Below the pieces are notes generated by a model. It worked only from the letters and a program-made list of their open reading frames with translations. It did no database searches and was not told the origin of the DNA. From NCBI GenBank assembly GCA_017849615.1, contig JAFIGS010000007.1:1-64000 (forward strand): a DNA stretch of 64,000 nucleotides, written 5' to 3'. Of the stretch, positions 50,224 to 58,501 are shown piece by piece. Origin of the DNA: Pseudolabrys sp. Its GTDB lineage: Bacteria; Pseudomonadota; Alphaproteobacteria; Rhizobiales; Xanthobacteraceae. The position numbers were made by a program, and so were the translations under genes. Position 1 is the stretch's first letter; every line of letters begins with the position of its first letter.

Positions 50224-50979
50224 TCAGTTCGCGGCGATCTGCGCGCGCACCGTCACCAGCATGGCCTCGACCGCGGCCTTGGCTTCGTTGAGGCGCGCCG
50301 CGTCGCGCGAGCGCACCACGATATTCGTGTTCGGTCCGCCCTTCTCGTCCATGAACGGATAGCTGCCGATGATCGTGTCGGGATGAGCCTTGGCGATCAG
50401 GCCGAGCTCGGTGCCGACGTCGCCTTCGCGGGCGTCGGCGCGGATCGATTCCGACAGCATCTTGACGCCGGTCTTCAGCTTCGGCGCCACCTCGTCGAGC
50501 ATCGCCTGCATCACGGCCGGAATGCCGGCCATGGTGATGACATTGCCGATCCAGAAGCCCGGCGCGCCAGACACCTTGTTGGCGACCAGCGCGCCGCCCT
50601 TGGGAATGCGGGTCATGCGCATGCGCGCTTCGTTGAGCTCGCCGCCGACCTTGGCGACACGCTCTTTCATGATCGCCACGGCCTCGGGATGGAACTCGAG
50701 CGGAACGCCGAACGCCTTGGCGACACAGTCGGCGGTGATGTCGTCGTGGGTGGGCCCGATGCCGCCGGTGGTGAAGACGTAAGTGTAGGCGCTGCGCAGA
50801 GCGTTCAGCGCGGAGACGATGGCATGCTCGTCGTCGGACACGACCCGCACTTCCTTGAGGTCGATGCCAAGGGCGGTCATGTAATCGGCGATGTAGCCGA
50901 TGTTCTTGTCCTTGGTGCGGCCGGAGAGAATCTCGTCGCCGATCACCAGCACGGCCGCGGTGACGATCTCGGCGGTCAT
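50224..50979 (-). CDS. CinA N-terminal (molybdopterin-binding-like) family protein
   Basis: 251 residues, corresponding to the N-terminal MoCF-biosynthesis-like domain of CinA without the C-terminal NMN deamidase domain. The start AAVLVIGDEILSGRTKDKNI and VFTTGGIGPTHDDITADCV are diagnostic. In full-length CinA this domain is a pyrophosphatase for nucleotide-sugar-like substrates; here only the N-terminal family member is present, as in many alphaproteobacteria. ATG 50979 has a GGAGCCTCC context upstream. It probably shares a transcript with gpt 39 bases downstream. Confidence 0.88.
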   Translation of the reverse strand: MTAEIVTAAVLVIGDEILSGRTKDKNIGYIADYMTALGIDLKEVRVVSDDEHAIVSALNALRSAYTYVFTTGGIGPTHDDITADCVAKAFGVPLEFHPEAVAIMKERVAKVGGELNEARMRMTRIPKGGALVANKVSGAPGFWIGNVITMAGIPAVMQAMLDEVAPKLKTGVKMLSESIRADAREGDVGTELGLIAKAHPDTIIGSYPFMDEKGGPNTNIVVRSRDAARLNEAKAAVEAMLVTVRAQIAAN

Positions 50980-51116
50980 GGAGGCTCCCTGAAGGCGCGC
51001 ACCGATGGGCCGATGCCGCGATGCCTGCGGTTAAAGCACGAACCGCGCGACGCCGGAAGCGGCGGGCCCGCTTGTGCACCGCCGCTGTGGACGCCGCGGC
51101 GCCGGGATCGTCCGGT

Positions 51117-51350
51117 TCAGAGCTTCCTGGCGGGCTGAAGAACGAAAGCATGCGCGCCGGCGACGATGCCGTTCGATACCCGGCCGGACGCGATCGATGC
51201 CACAGCGCGCGGAACACCCCGGTGACATTGCTGTACTGCGCCGTCCAGGCCGTCACCGAGTTGCAGCGCCTTCGCAGTCGACCGTGAAGCCGAGCGCGCG
51301 ACCGGCCCCGCCGCCCCGAGCGCCATGCCCGCAATGCTCTTTGCGACCAT
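51117..51350 (-). CDS. Possible small protein, well-placed ribosome site
   Basis: A 77-residue frame (MVAKSIAGMALGAAGPVARS at the start). AAGGAGG lies 5 bases before ATG 51350, the best ribosome site in this 0.65-kb region, and third codon positions are mostly G/C. There is a weakly hydrophobic Ala/Gly-rich start but no clear signal peptide or domain. It opposes the ATP-grasp gene and would be transcribed from the AT-rich area at 51405-51445. I do not recognise it, and it could be fortuitous. Confidence 0.4.
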   Translation of the reverse strand: MVAKSIAGMALGAAGPVARSASRSTAKALQLGDGLDGAVQQCHRGVPRAVASIASGRVSNGIVAGAHAFVLQPARKL

Positions 51351-51652
51351 CCATCCCTCCTTGCACACCGCGACGCGGCATCGGGCCGCGAGTCTCGGCC
51401 AAATTCACAATTATCTTCCGTACAATAGTAAGGGCGGTCAAAATTTACGGCCGTACCGGCCAAGCCGATGGCGCCGGTTGCGGCCGCGTGCCACGCTCAA
51501 AAATAAAGGCGCGCCCGCGTGCTGATCATAATGCTCAAACGTTGGGCATCGGCGCGGGGCCGGACGGTGTCCGAATCCGGGTTTGCCGGTTGGCGCGAAC
51601 TTTGCTCCTAAAAGGGGCACGATACGGTTGGTGGGAAGAAGCTGGGGGACGT
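51351..51652. other. Upstream region of the Anbu cluster
   Basis: About 300 bases between the small minus-strand frame and the ATP-grasp gene. It holds a relatively AT-rich stretch at 51405-51445 (cacaattatcttccgtacaa, then tagtaagggcggtc) that is the most likely promoter region. The 3' end (gggggacgt) gives the ribosome site for ATG 51653. No CtrA box, riboswitch or terminator was found here. Confidence 0.5.
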
Positions 51653-53074
51653 ATGGGTTTGGCCTTCGACGAGATGAGGGGCCATGACGGCAAGGCGGTC
51701 CGCCCGGCCTATGGCGAGCTCGACCGCTGGCTCAAGGAAGTGCCGGCGGACGTCCTCGACTATCGCCGCCGCGAGGCCGAGCTGATTTTCCGCCGCATCG
51801 GCATCACCTTCGCCGTCTACGGCGAGGCCGACGCCACCGAGCGCCTGATCCCCTTCGACGTCATCCCGCGCATCATGTCCGGCGGCGAGTGGCGGCAACT
51901 GGAAAAGGGCCTGACCCAGCGCGTCAACGCCCTCAACATGTTCATCAAGGACATCTACAGCGGCCGCGAGGTGCTGCGCGCCGGCGTCGTGCCGGAGGAC
52001 ATGATCTTCCGCAACCCGGCCTTCCGCCCGGAGATGAACGGCCAGAGCGTGCCGCACGATATCTATGTCCACATCGCCGGCATCGACATCATACGCGTCG
52101 ACGCCGACACCTTCTATGTGCTCGAGGACAATGCGCGCACGCCCTCCGGCGTCTCCTACATGCTGGAGAACCGCGAGATCATGATGCGGCTGTTCCCGGA
52201 ACTGTTTTCGCGTCACCGCATCGCGCCGGTCGAGAACTATCCCGACGAACTTCTGGCCTCGCTCAAGTCGGTGGCGCCGCTGTCGACGCCGAAGGAACCG
52301 AACGTTGTGCTGCTGACGCCCGGCGTCTATAACTCCGCCTATTACGAGCATTCGTTCCTTGCCGACAAGCTCGGCGTCGAGCTGGTCGAAGGCCGCGATC
52401 TCTTCGTCAAGGACGAGGTCGTCTACATGCGCACGACGCAGGGGCCGCAGCGCGTCGACGTCATCTATCGCCGCGTCGACGACGACTTCATCGATCCCCT
52501 CGCCTTCCGCCCCGACTCGATCCTCGGCGTGCCTGGCCTGATGTCGGCCTATACCGCCGGCAACGTCACGCTCGCCAACGCGGTCGGCACCGGCATCGCC
52601 GACGACAAGGCGATCTATTCCTTCATGCCGGAGATCGTGAAGTTCTATCTCGGCGAAGAACCGCTCCTGAAAAACGTGCCGACCTGGCGCTGCCGCGAAG
52701 CGGAACACCTTACTTATGTGCTCGATCACCTGCCCGAACTGGTGGTCAAGGAGGTGCACGGTTCCGGCGGCTACGGCATGCTGATCGGCCCGTCGGCCAG
52801 CAAGATCGCCATCGAGCAGTTCCGCGCCAAGCTCAAGGCCGCGCCGGACAATTTCATCGCCCAGCCGACCTTGGCGCTGTCGACCTCGCCGACCTGCGTG
52901 GAAAGCGGCGTCGCACCGCGCCATGTCGATCTGCGGCCCTTCGTGCTGACCGGCCGCAAGGGCGTGCGCATCGTGCCCGGCGGGCTCACCCGCGTCGCGC
53001 TGAAAGAAGGCTCGCTGGTTGTCAATTCGAGCCAGGGCGGCGGCACCAAGGATACGTGGGTGCTGGATGGTTGA
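51653..53074 (+). CDS. Circularly permuted ATP-grasp protein of the Anbu cluster
   Basis: 473 residues of the DUF404/DUF407 circularly permuted ATP-grasp type. Family blocks: IMSGGEWRQLEKGLTQRVNA near residue 75, VPHDIYVHIAGIDIIRVD, YVLEDNARTPSGVSYMLENR, VLLTPGVYNSAYYEHSFLAD, and VVKEVHGSGGYGMLIGP toward the ATP site. In related systems these proteins are predicted amide- or peptide-bond-forming enzymes. ATG 51653 follows a GGGGGA ribosome site. It is the first gene of the four-gene Anbu cluster. Its reaction is unproven. Confidence 0.9.
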   Translation: MGLAFDEMRGHDGKAVRPAYGELDRWLKEVPADVLDYRRREAELIFRRIGITFAVYGEADATERLIPFDVIPRIMSGGEWRQLEKGLTQRVNALNMFIKDIYSGREVLRAGVVPEDMIFRNPAFRPEMNGQSVPHDIYVHIAGIDIIRVDADTFYVLEDNARTPSGVSYMLENREIMMRLFPELFSRHRIAPVENYPDELLASLKSVAPLSTPKEPNVVLLTPGVYNSAYYEHSFLADKLGVELVEGRDLFVKDEVVYMRTTQGPQRVDVIYRRVDDDFIDPLAFRPDSILGVPGLMSAYTAGNVTLANAVGTGIADDKAIYSFMPEIVKFYLGEEPLLKNVPTWRCREAEHLTYVLDHLPELVVKEVHGSGGYGMLIGPSASKIAIEQFRAKLKAAPDNFIAQPTLALSTSPTCVESGVAPRHVDLRPFVLTGRKGVRIVPGGLTRVALKEGSLVVNSSQGGGTKDTWVLDG

Positions 53075-53100
53075 GATGACGCAGACGCGAAGCACCGTCG

Positions 53101-53220
53101 CTCCCCTCCCTCCGTTCGCGAAGCGAATGGTGGGGAGGGGTTGGGGGTGGGGGGCCAATCGTCAACGTGACAAGAGCCCCCCACCCCTGACCCCTCCCCG
53201 CCGCTTCGCGGGGGGAGGGG
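53101..53220. repeat. Large intergenic inverted repeat
   Basis: About 120 bases. A G-rich arm (tggtggggaggggttggggg, 53129-53148, continuing tggggggc) is mirrored by a C-rich arm (gccccccacccctgacccct, 53176-53195, continuing ccccg), and small inner stems (ttcgcgaagcgaa; ccgcttcgcgg) sit in each half. It resembles the palindromic intergenic repeats common in Bradyrhizobium relatives. It lies inside the Anbu cluster between the ATP-grasp and alpha-E genes, where it could act as a processing or attenuation site. Confidence 0.75.
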
Positions 53221-53252
53221 AAAGCGCCCTACCCGCTGCAATGGAAGCATAA

Positions 53253-54194
53253 ATGCTCTCACGCACTGCCGATAACCTGTTCTGGCTTTCGCGCTATGTC
53301 GAACGCGCCGAGTATCTGGCGCGCATTCTCGACGCCACGCAGCGACTCTCCGCTCTGCCGCTCGCCTATGTCGGCACCGGCAACGAATGGGAGTCCGCCG
53401 TGCTCACGGCCGGTTGCGCCGGCCCGTTCTTCAAGCAATACGAAACCGCCACCGAGGAAAACGTCACCGACTTCCTCGCCTTCTCCCCCGCCAACCCGTC
53501 CTCGATCCGCAACTGCTTCGAGATGGCGCGCGGCAATGCGCGCGCCGTGCGCACCGCGCTGACCGGCGAGATGTGGGACGCCATCAACGGCACATGGCTC
53601 GAGCTCAAGCGTTTCGGCAACGGCCCTTCGTCGCGCGAGGAGACCTCGCGCTTCCTGCGCTGGGTGCAGGAGAGCTCGCTGCGCTACGACGGCTCGGCCT
53701 ACCGCACCATGCTGCGCAGCGACGCCTACTGGTTCTCCCGCCTCGGCGTCTACATGGAGCGCGCCGACAACACCGCGCGCATCCTCGACGTCAAGTATCA
53801 TCTGCTACTGCCCGAGCATGAGCGGGTCGGCGGCCCGCTCGATTATTTCCAGTGGGCCGCGATCCTGCGCTCGGTGTCGGCGCTCACCGCCTATCACTGG
53901 GTTTACCGCGAGAGCCTCAAGCCGTGGCTGGTCGCCGACCTCCTGATCCTCAAGGAGGAGATGCCGCGCTCGCTCGCCTCCTGCTACGAGGCTATCGTGC
54001 GCAACCTCGACGCCATCGGCTCGACCTATGGCCGCCAGGGCGCGGCGCAGCGCCATGCCCGCGGCATCCGCACCCGCCTGCAGAACAGCAAGATGGACGG
54101 TATTTTCCAGCGCGGCCTGCACGAATTCATCGGCGAATTCATCACTGAAAACAATCGCTTGGGCGTCAACATCACCGAGCAATTCCTGCAGTGA
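53253..54194 (+). CDS. Alpha-E domain protein of the Anbu cluster
   Basis: 313 residues, all-helical, matching the alpha-E family. The opening LSRTADNLFWLSRYVERAEYLARIL is diagnostic, and YWFSRLGVYMERADNTARILD repeats the same type of helix around residue 160, so the fold contains two related helical halves. The family has no known catalytic motif; it is found almost only with the ATP-grasp, transglutaminase and Anbu genes. It may scaffold or present a substrate. ATG 53253 lies after the repeat at 53101-53220 and 178 bases from the ATP-grasp stop. Confidence 0.9.
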   Translation: MLSRTADNLFWLSRYVERAEYLARILDATQRLSALPLAYVGTGNEWESAVLTAGCAGPFFKQYETATEENVTDFLAFSPANPSSIRNCFEMARGNARAVRTALTGEMWDAINGTWLELKRFGNGPSSREETSRFLRWVQESSLRYDGSAYRTMLRSDAYWFSRLGVYMERADNTARILDVKYHLLLPEHERVGGPLDYFQWAAILRSVSALTAYHWVYRESLKPWLVADLLILKEEMPRSLASCYEAIVRNLDAIGSTYGRQGAAQRHARGIRTRLQNSKMDGIFQRGLHEFIGEFITENNRLGVNITEQFLQ

Positions 54195-54262
54195 TGAAGG
54201 CCTTGCATCCCGCCCCGCCGTGCTAGGGTAGCGCCACGAACACCCGCGTCACGCCAGGCTTC

Positions 54263-55117
54263 ATGCGCATCCGGATCGCCCACACCACCACCTACACCTA
54301 CGATGCGCCGCCCAAGAGCGTGACGCAGGTGCTGCGCCTGACGCCGCGCAACCACGACGGCCAGTACGTGCTGAACTGGCGCATCGACCTGTCGCGCGAC
54401 AGCCAGTTGCACCAGCGCGAAGGCGCCTTCGGCAATATCAGCCACGTCTTCACCGCCGAGGGCCCGTTCAACGAGCTGACCGTATCGGTCGAGGGCGAGG
54501 TCGATACCCAGGATACGAGCGGCGTCATCCGCGGCACCGTCGAGCGCTTTCCGCCCGCGCTGTATTTGCGCGACACGCAGCTCACCGAAGCCGATGCCGC
54601 CATTATCGCGTTCGCCGAGGGCATTCGCGCCGAGGCCGGCGCCGATAGGCTCACCGTGCTGCACGCCTTGCTCACCGCGCTCAACGAGGGCTTCGCCTTC
54701 GACACCGAACCGACCCATGTCGGCACCACGGCGGCGGAAGCCTTCAAGCTCAAGCGCGGCGTCTGCCAGGACGGCACGCACGTCTTCATCGCCGCCGCGC
54801 GCCATCTCGGCATCCCGGCGCGCTATGTCGGCGGGCATTATTGCCGCACCGATGAAGCCGCGCCGCAGGAAGCCGGCCACGCCTGGGCCGAAGCCTATAT
54901 CGACAAGCTCGGCTGGGTCGGCTTCGATCCGACGCATGGCCTGTCGCCGACGGAAGCGCATGTGCGCGTCGCCGTCGGCCTCGATTATCTCGGCGCCGCG
55001 CCGGTGCGCGGCTCGCGCGTCGGCGGCGGCAACGAGACGATGTCGGTCGCGGTCAAGGTTACGCCGGCGACCTGGCAGGCGCAGGGCGGCTCATGGCAGA
55101 CGCAGTCGCAGAAGTGA
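54263..55117 (+). CDS. Transglutaminase-like protein of the Anbu cluster
   Basis: 284 residues. The N-terminal ~110 residues are the bacterial transglutaminase N domain (IAHTTTYTYDAPPKSVTQVL), followed by a transglutaminase-like catalytic core. The predicted catalytic Cys is in KRGVCQDGTHVFIAAARHLG (about residue 172), His in EAGHAWAEAYI and Asp in VGFDPTHG. These proteins are usually thought to hydrolyse or transfer acyl groups from peptide or isopeptide bonds. It follows the alpha-E gene by 68 bases and precedes the Anbu gene by 68 bases. No signal peptide is visible. Confidence 0.92.
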   Translation: MRIRIAHTTTYTYDAPPKSVTQVLRLTPRNHDGQYVLNWRIDLSRDSQLHQREGAFGNISHVFTAEGPFNELTVSVEGEVDTQDTSGVIRGTVERFPPALYLRDTQLTEADAAIIAFAEGIRAEAGADRLTVLHALLTALNEGFAFDTEPTHVGTTAAEAFKLKRGVCQDGTHVFIAAARHLGIPARYVGGHYCRTDEAAPQEAGHAWAEAYIDKLGWVGFDPTHGLSPTEAHVRVAVGLDYLGAAPVRGSRVGGGNETMSVAVKVTPATWQAQGGSWQTQSQK

Positions 55118-55185
55118 CGGCGTTGCATTCATCGGCCGGATCCGAAAGCCCGATCTGAAATAACCTGTACGAGAAGAACCGATCC

Positions 55186-55932
55186 ATGACCTATTGCTGC
55201 GGAATTCTGGTGCGCGACGGCCTCGTGATGATTGCCGACACGCGCACCAATGCCGGCCTCGACAACGTGTCCACCTTCCGCAAGCTGCACGTCTACAGCA
55301 CGCCCGGCGAACGCATCATGGCGATCGCCTCCTCCGGCAACCTGTCGCTGTCGCAGACCGTGCGCTCGATGCTCACCGAAGGCATCGAAAACCCGGAGAC
55401 GGGCGAACTCGAAACGCTGATGAACGCGCCGACCATGTTCAAGGCGGCGCAGCGCATCGGCAAGGCGGTGCGTCTGGTGCAGGGCATCGACGGCAAGGCG
55501 CTGGCCGAAGCGTCCATCGACCACGACGTCGCCTTCCTGTTCGGCGGCCAGGTCAAGGACGGCAAGCTGCGCCTGTTCATGATCTACTCGGCCGGCAACT
55601 TCATCGAATGCACCACCGACACGCCCTACTTGCAGATCGGCGAACACAAATACGGCAAGCCGGTGCTCGACCGCGCCATCTCCTACGACACCGACGTCTA
55701 TGACGCGCTCAAGATCGGCCTGATCTCGATGGACTCGACCATGCGCTCCAATCTCGGCGTCGGCCTGCCGATCGACCTGATGGTGGCGCGGCGCGACGAC
55801 CTCAACCCGGAGGTCAATTACCGCATCGAGCCGGGCGAGCCCTATTTCCAGGATCTGCGCGAGCAGTGGTCCGGCGCGCTGCGCGCCGCCCATATCGCCA
55901 TCCCCCGCCCGCCCTACGGCAGCGGACGGTAG
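55186..55932 (+). CDS. Anbu (ancestral beta-subunit) proteasome-like protein
   Basis: 248 residues of the Ntn-hydrolase proteasome/HslV superfamily, Anbu branch. The N-terminal nucleophile position is Thr2 (MTYCCGI), and the catalytic partners are D18 (IADTRTNAG) and K33 (FRKLH), as in HslV. Other Anbu features include MAIASSGNLSLSQTVRSML and ISMDSTMRSNLGVGLPID. Anbu proteins form a ring- or spiral-like assembly in the structures I recall, but their substrate is unknown. It is the last gene of the four-gene cluster, all on the plus strand, so concerted expression is likely. ATG 55186 is certain since T2 must be exposed after Met removal. Confidence 0.93.
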   Translation: MTYCCGILVRDGLVMIADTRTNAGLDNVSTFRKLHVYSTPGERIMAIASSGNLSLSQTVRSMLTEGIENPETGELETLMNAPTMFKAAQRIGKAVRLVQGIDGKALAEASIDHDVAFLFGGQVKDGKLRLFMIYSAGNFIECTTDTPYLQIGEHKYGKPVLDRAISYDTDVYDALKIGLISMDSTMRSNLGVGLPIDLMVARRDDLNPEVNYRIEPGEPYFQDLREQWSGALRAAHIAIPRPPYGSGR

Positions 55933-55971
55933 GCACCGATCGCCGGCGAACCATGCTCCGCCGGTCGCGCC

Positions 55972-55986
55972 TTAACCTCCGGTTAA
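55972..55986 (+). promoter_or_regulatory. Perfect CtrA box upstream of the GGDEF-EAL gene
   Basis: TTAA-cctccgg-TTAA matches the CtrA consensus TTAA-N7-TTAA exactly. It lies 55 bases before the GTG start at 56042 and 40 bases after the Anbu stop codon, so CtrA probably controls the c-di-GMP enzyme rather than Anbu. Confidence 0.8.
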
Positions 55987-56041
55987 CGACTTTGTCCCAA
56001 ATTGCCGTGGTATTGTTTTCCGCCGGATCGAAATTGGCCCG

Positions 56042-58378
56042 GTGAAAGCGATTGGCAAGCTTTGCCCTTTACCGTCCGGCCGGATTGTCCAATCGATAGG
56101 ACGCTTTAGGGGAAGCTCCTTGCTGTCGCCGGCTCATTCGAGAACCCCGGACGAGTTGCAATACTCCAATTGGGACCGCGCGCGGTTGAGCGTCGTGGTG
56201 CCGGTCGGCGTCATCGTCGCCGTGGCCATCGTCTGCATCGTCGTCGCCGTGCTCTCCTCGGCCCAGCGCGCCGACGAAGTCGCGGTAGCGCAGGAGCGGC
56301 AGCTCCTGTCCAACGCGCTGCAGCATGTCGGCCGCCGCGTGCTGCGCGAGACCGAAAGCGTCGCCTCCTCGCAAGGCGCCTATGATCACATCCGCCAGGA
56401 GTTCCATCCGGCATGGGTCGAGGAGCAGGCCGGCGCCTGGCTCGCCACCTATTTCAAGCACGACCTGGTTCTGATCTTCGACAAGACAAACCGGCCGATC
56501 TATTCGCGGCTCGGGCGCTTCGCCGCCGATCCCAATGCGCTCGACTTCCGCCCGCCGGAAATCATGGCGGTGCTCGACACCATCCGCGGCCGCCACGGCG
56601 ACAAGCCGGGTGCGCGGCCGGCTGCCGGCACCGGGGCGCAGCCGAATGTCCTCGAGTTCAGGGAGGTCATGGGCCGGCCGGCGACCGTCGCCGCCGTTGC
56701 CATCGGGGACGACCGCGTCGCCGCCGCCTATGACACCGAGGCGCCGGTTCTGGTCTCGGTCAAATTCCTCGGGCCCGAAGTCATCAACAACATCAGTTCG
56801 CGGCTCGGCCTCAACCATCTGCGTATCGTCGAGGGCGATGCCGCGACGCCCGAAGGCGACTATCTCTACCGACTCGCTGCCCCGGACGGCTCGCGCATCA
56901 TCGACATTGCCTGGACGCCGAAGCAGCCGGGGGCCGACATCGTCCGCAATGTCGTGCCCTTCATCGCCGTGGCGCTCGCCGGTTTCGCCCTGCTCGGCGC
57001 GTTCGTGCTGCGCTATATGCGCCGCACCGCGGTCGCCATCACCGCCGGCGAAAACCGTTTGCGTCATCTGGCGCTGCACGATCCGCTCTGCGGCTTGCCG
57101 AACCGCATCTTCTTCTCGGAGCGCCTCGAAGCCGTGATCGAGGAAGTCGCCGCCACCGGAATGCCGGCGGCGCTGTTCTATATCGACCTCGACCACTTCA
57201 AGGACGTCAATGACACGCTCGGCCATCCGGTCGGCGACGAACTGATCCGCAACGTCACCTTGCGCCTGTCACATGCCGTGCGCGGCGGCGATCTGGTGGC
57301 CCGACTCGGCGGCGACGAATTCGCGGTCATCTCCTCGATCGGCGGCGACAGCGCCATGCTGATGTCGCTCGGCCAGCGTCTGATCAGCACCATCTGCGCG
57401 CCCTACGGCATCGCCGGCCAGAACATCGTCATCGGCGCGTCGATCGGCATCGCCGTCATCGACCGCAATTGCGCCGGCGCGCCGGACGTCATGCGCTATG
57501 CCGACATGGCGCTGTATCGCGCCAAGAACGAAGGCCGCAACCGCGCCTGCATTTACGACAACGCGATGGATGCCGACCTGTCGAACCGCAAGCTGCTCGA
57601 GGGCGACCTGCGCGAGGCGATCCAGACCAGCCAGCTCCGCCTGCTCTACCAGCCGATCGTCGACAAGAGCGGCAACACCATGCTGGGCGTCGAGGCGCTG
57701 TGCCGCTGGACGCATCCGACGCGCGGCGAAATCTCGCCGGCCGAATTCATCCCGCTCGCCGAGAACTCCGGGCTCATCGTCGAACTGGGCGCCTGGGTGC
57801 TGCGCAAGGCGATGATGGACGGCCTCGCCTGGCCGGATCTCACCGTCGCGGTCAACGTCTCGCCGCTGCAATTCCGCCGGGCCGATTTCGCCGAACTCGT
57901 CGAGCGCACCCTCTCCGAAACCGGCTTCGACCCGGCCCGCCTCGAGCTCGAAATCACCGAGAGCGTGCTGATCGGCAATTTCGACACCGCCGAAGCCAGC
58001 ATGCTGCGCCTCAAAGCGCTCGGCGTGCAGCTCGCGCTCGACGACTTCGGCACCGGCTATTCGTCGCTGCTCTATCTGCGCCGCTTCCCGTTCAACAAGC
58101 TCAAGATCGACCGCAGCTTCGTCCTGTCGATCGAGAAGGCCGCCGACGCCGCCGCCATCGTCCACGCCGTGGTGTCGCTCGGCCGCGGCCTCGGCATGAA
58201 GGTCACCGCCGAAGGCGTCGAGACCGCCGACCAGCAACTCTTCCTGCGCGCCGCCGGCGTCCACCAGATGCAGGGCTACCGCTTCGGCCGCGCCATGGCG
58301 CCGGAGAAGATCGCGGCCCGGCTGAATTCGCCCGAGCTCTTCCAGATGCCGGACGAGCGGACCTCGCTTGCGGGCTGA
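56042..58378 (+). CDS. CHASE4-GGDEF-EAL c-di-GMP enzyme
   Basis: 778 residues starting at GTG 56042. TM1 (about 49-70) and TM2 (about 305-325) flank a periplasmic CHASE4-like sensor. The GGDEF domain (about 345-505) has the intact signature ARLGGDEFAVI, so diguanylate cyclase activity is predicted. The EAL domain (about 520-770) has LGVEALCRWTHP (EALxR) and LALDDFGTGYSSL, with the conserved metal-binding Glu and Asp residues, so phosphodiesterase activity is also possible. A bifunctional membrane sensor is likely. The CtrA box 55 bases upstream links it to cell-cycle control. Confidence 0.93.
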   Translation: MKAIGKLCPLPSGRIVQSIGRFRGSSLLSPAHSRTPDELQYSNWDRARLSVVVPVGVIVAVAIVCIVVAVLSSAQRADEVAVAQERQLLSNALQHVGRRVLRETESVASSQGAYDHIRQEFHPAWVEEQAGAWLATYFKHDLVLIFDKTNRPIYSRLGRFAADPNALDFRPPEIMAVLDTIRGRHGDKPGARPAAGTGAQPNVLEFREVMGRPATVAAVAIGDDRVAAAYDTEAPVLVSVKFLGPEVINNISSRLGLNHLRIVEGDAATPEGDYLYRLAAPDGSRIIDIAWTPKQPGADIVRNVVPFIAVALAGFALLGAFVLRYMRRTAVAITAGENRLRHLALHDPLCGLPNRIFFSERLEAVIEEVAATGMPAALFYIDLDHFKDVNDTLGHPVGDELIRNVTLRLSHAVRGGDLVARLGGDEFAVISSIGGDSAMLMSLGQRLISTICAPYGIAGQNIVIGASIGIAVIDRNCAGAPDVMRYADMALYRAKNEGRNRACIYDNAMDADLSNRKLLEGDLREAIQTSQLRLLYQPIVDKSGNTMLGVEALCRWTHPTRGEISPAEFIPLAENSGLIVELGAWVLRKAMMDGLAWPDLTVAVNVSPLQFRRADFAELVERTLSETGFDPARLELEITESVLIGNFDTAEASMLRLKALGVQLALDDFGTGYSSLLYLRRFPFNKLKIDRSFVLSIEKAADAAAIVHAVVSLGRGLGMKVTAEGVETADQQLFLRAAGVHQMQGYRFGRAMAPEKIAARLNSPELFQMPDERTSLAG

Positions 58379-58501
58379 GGCCCGCCGCCTAATTCACTTC
58401 GCCGCAACGCATAACCTGCGCGCGCCGCGCCCCCTGTGGCGTCGATGGTCTTTGTGCTAGGCAGGCTCCACAAGAAACGCACCCTTGAGGGAGGATTGCC
58501 T

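Noticed and set aside
49601-51463. 620-codon minus-strand frame over gpt and cinA
   Set aside because: It is an out-of-frame reading across two convincing genes; Arg-rich.
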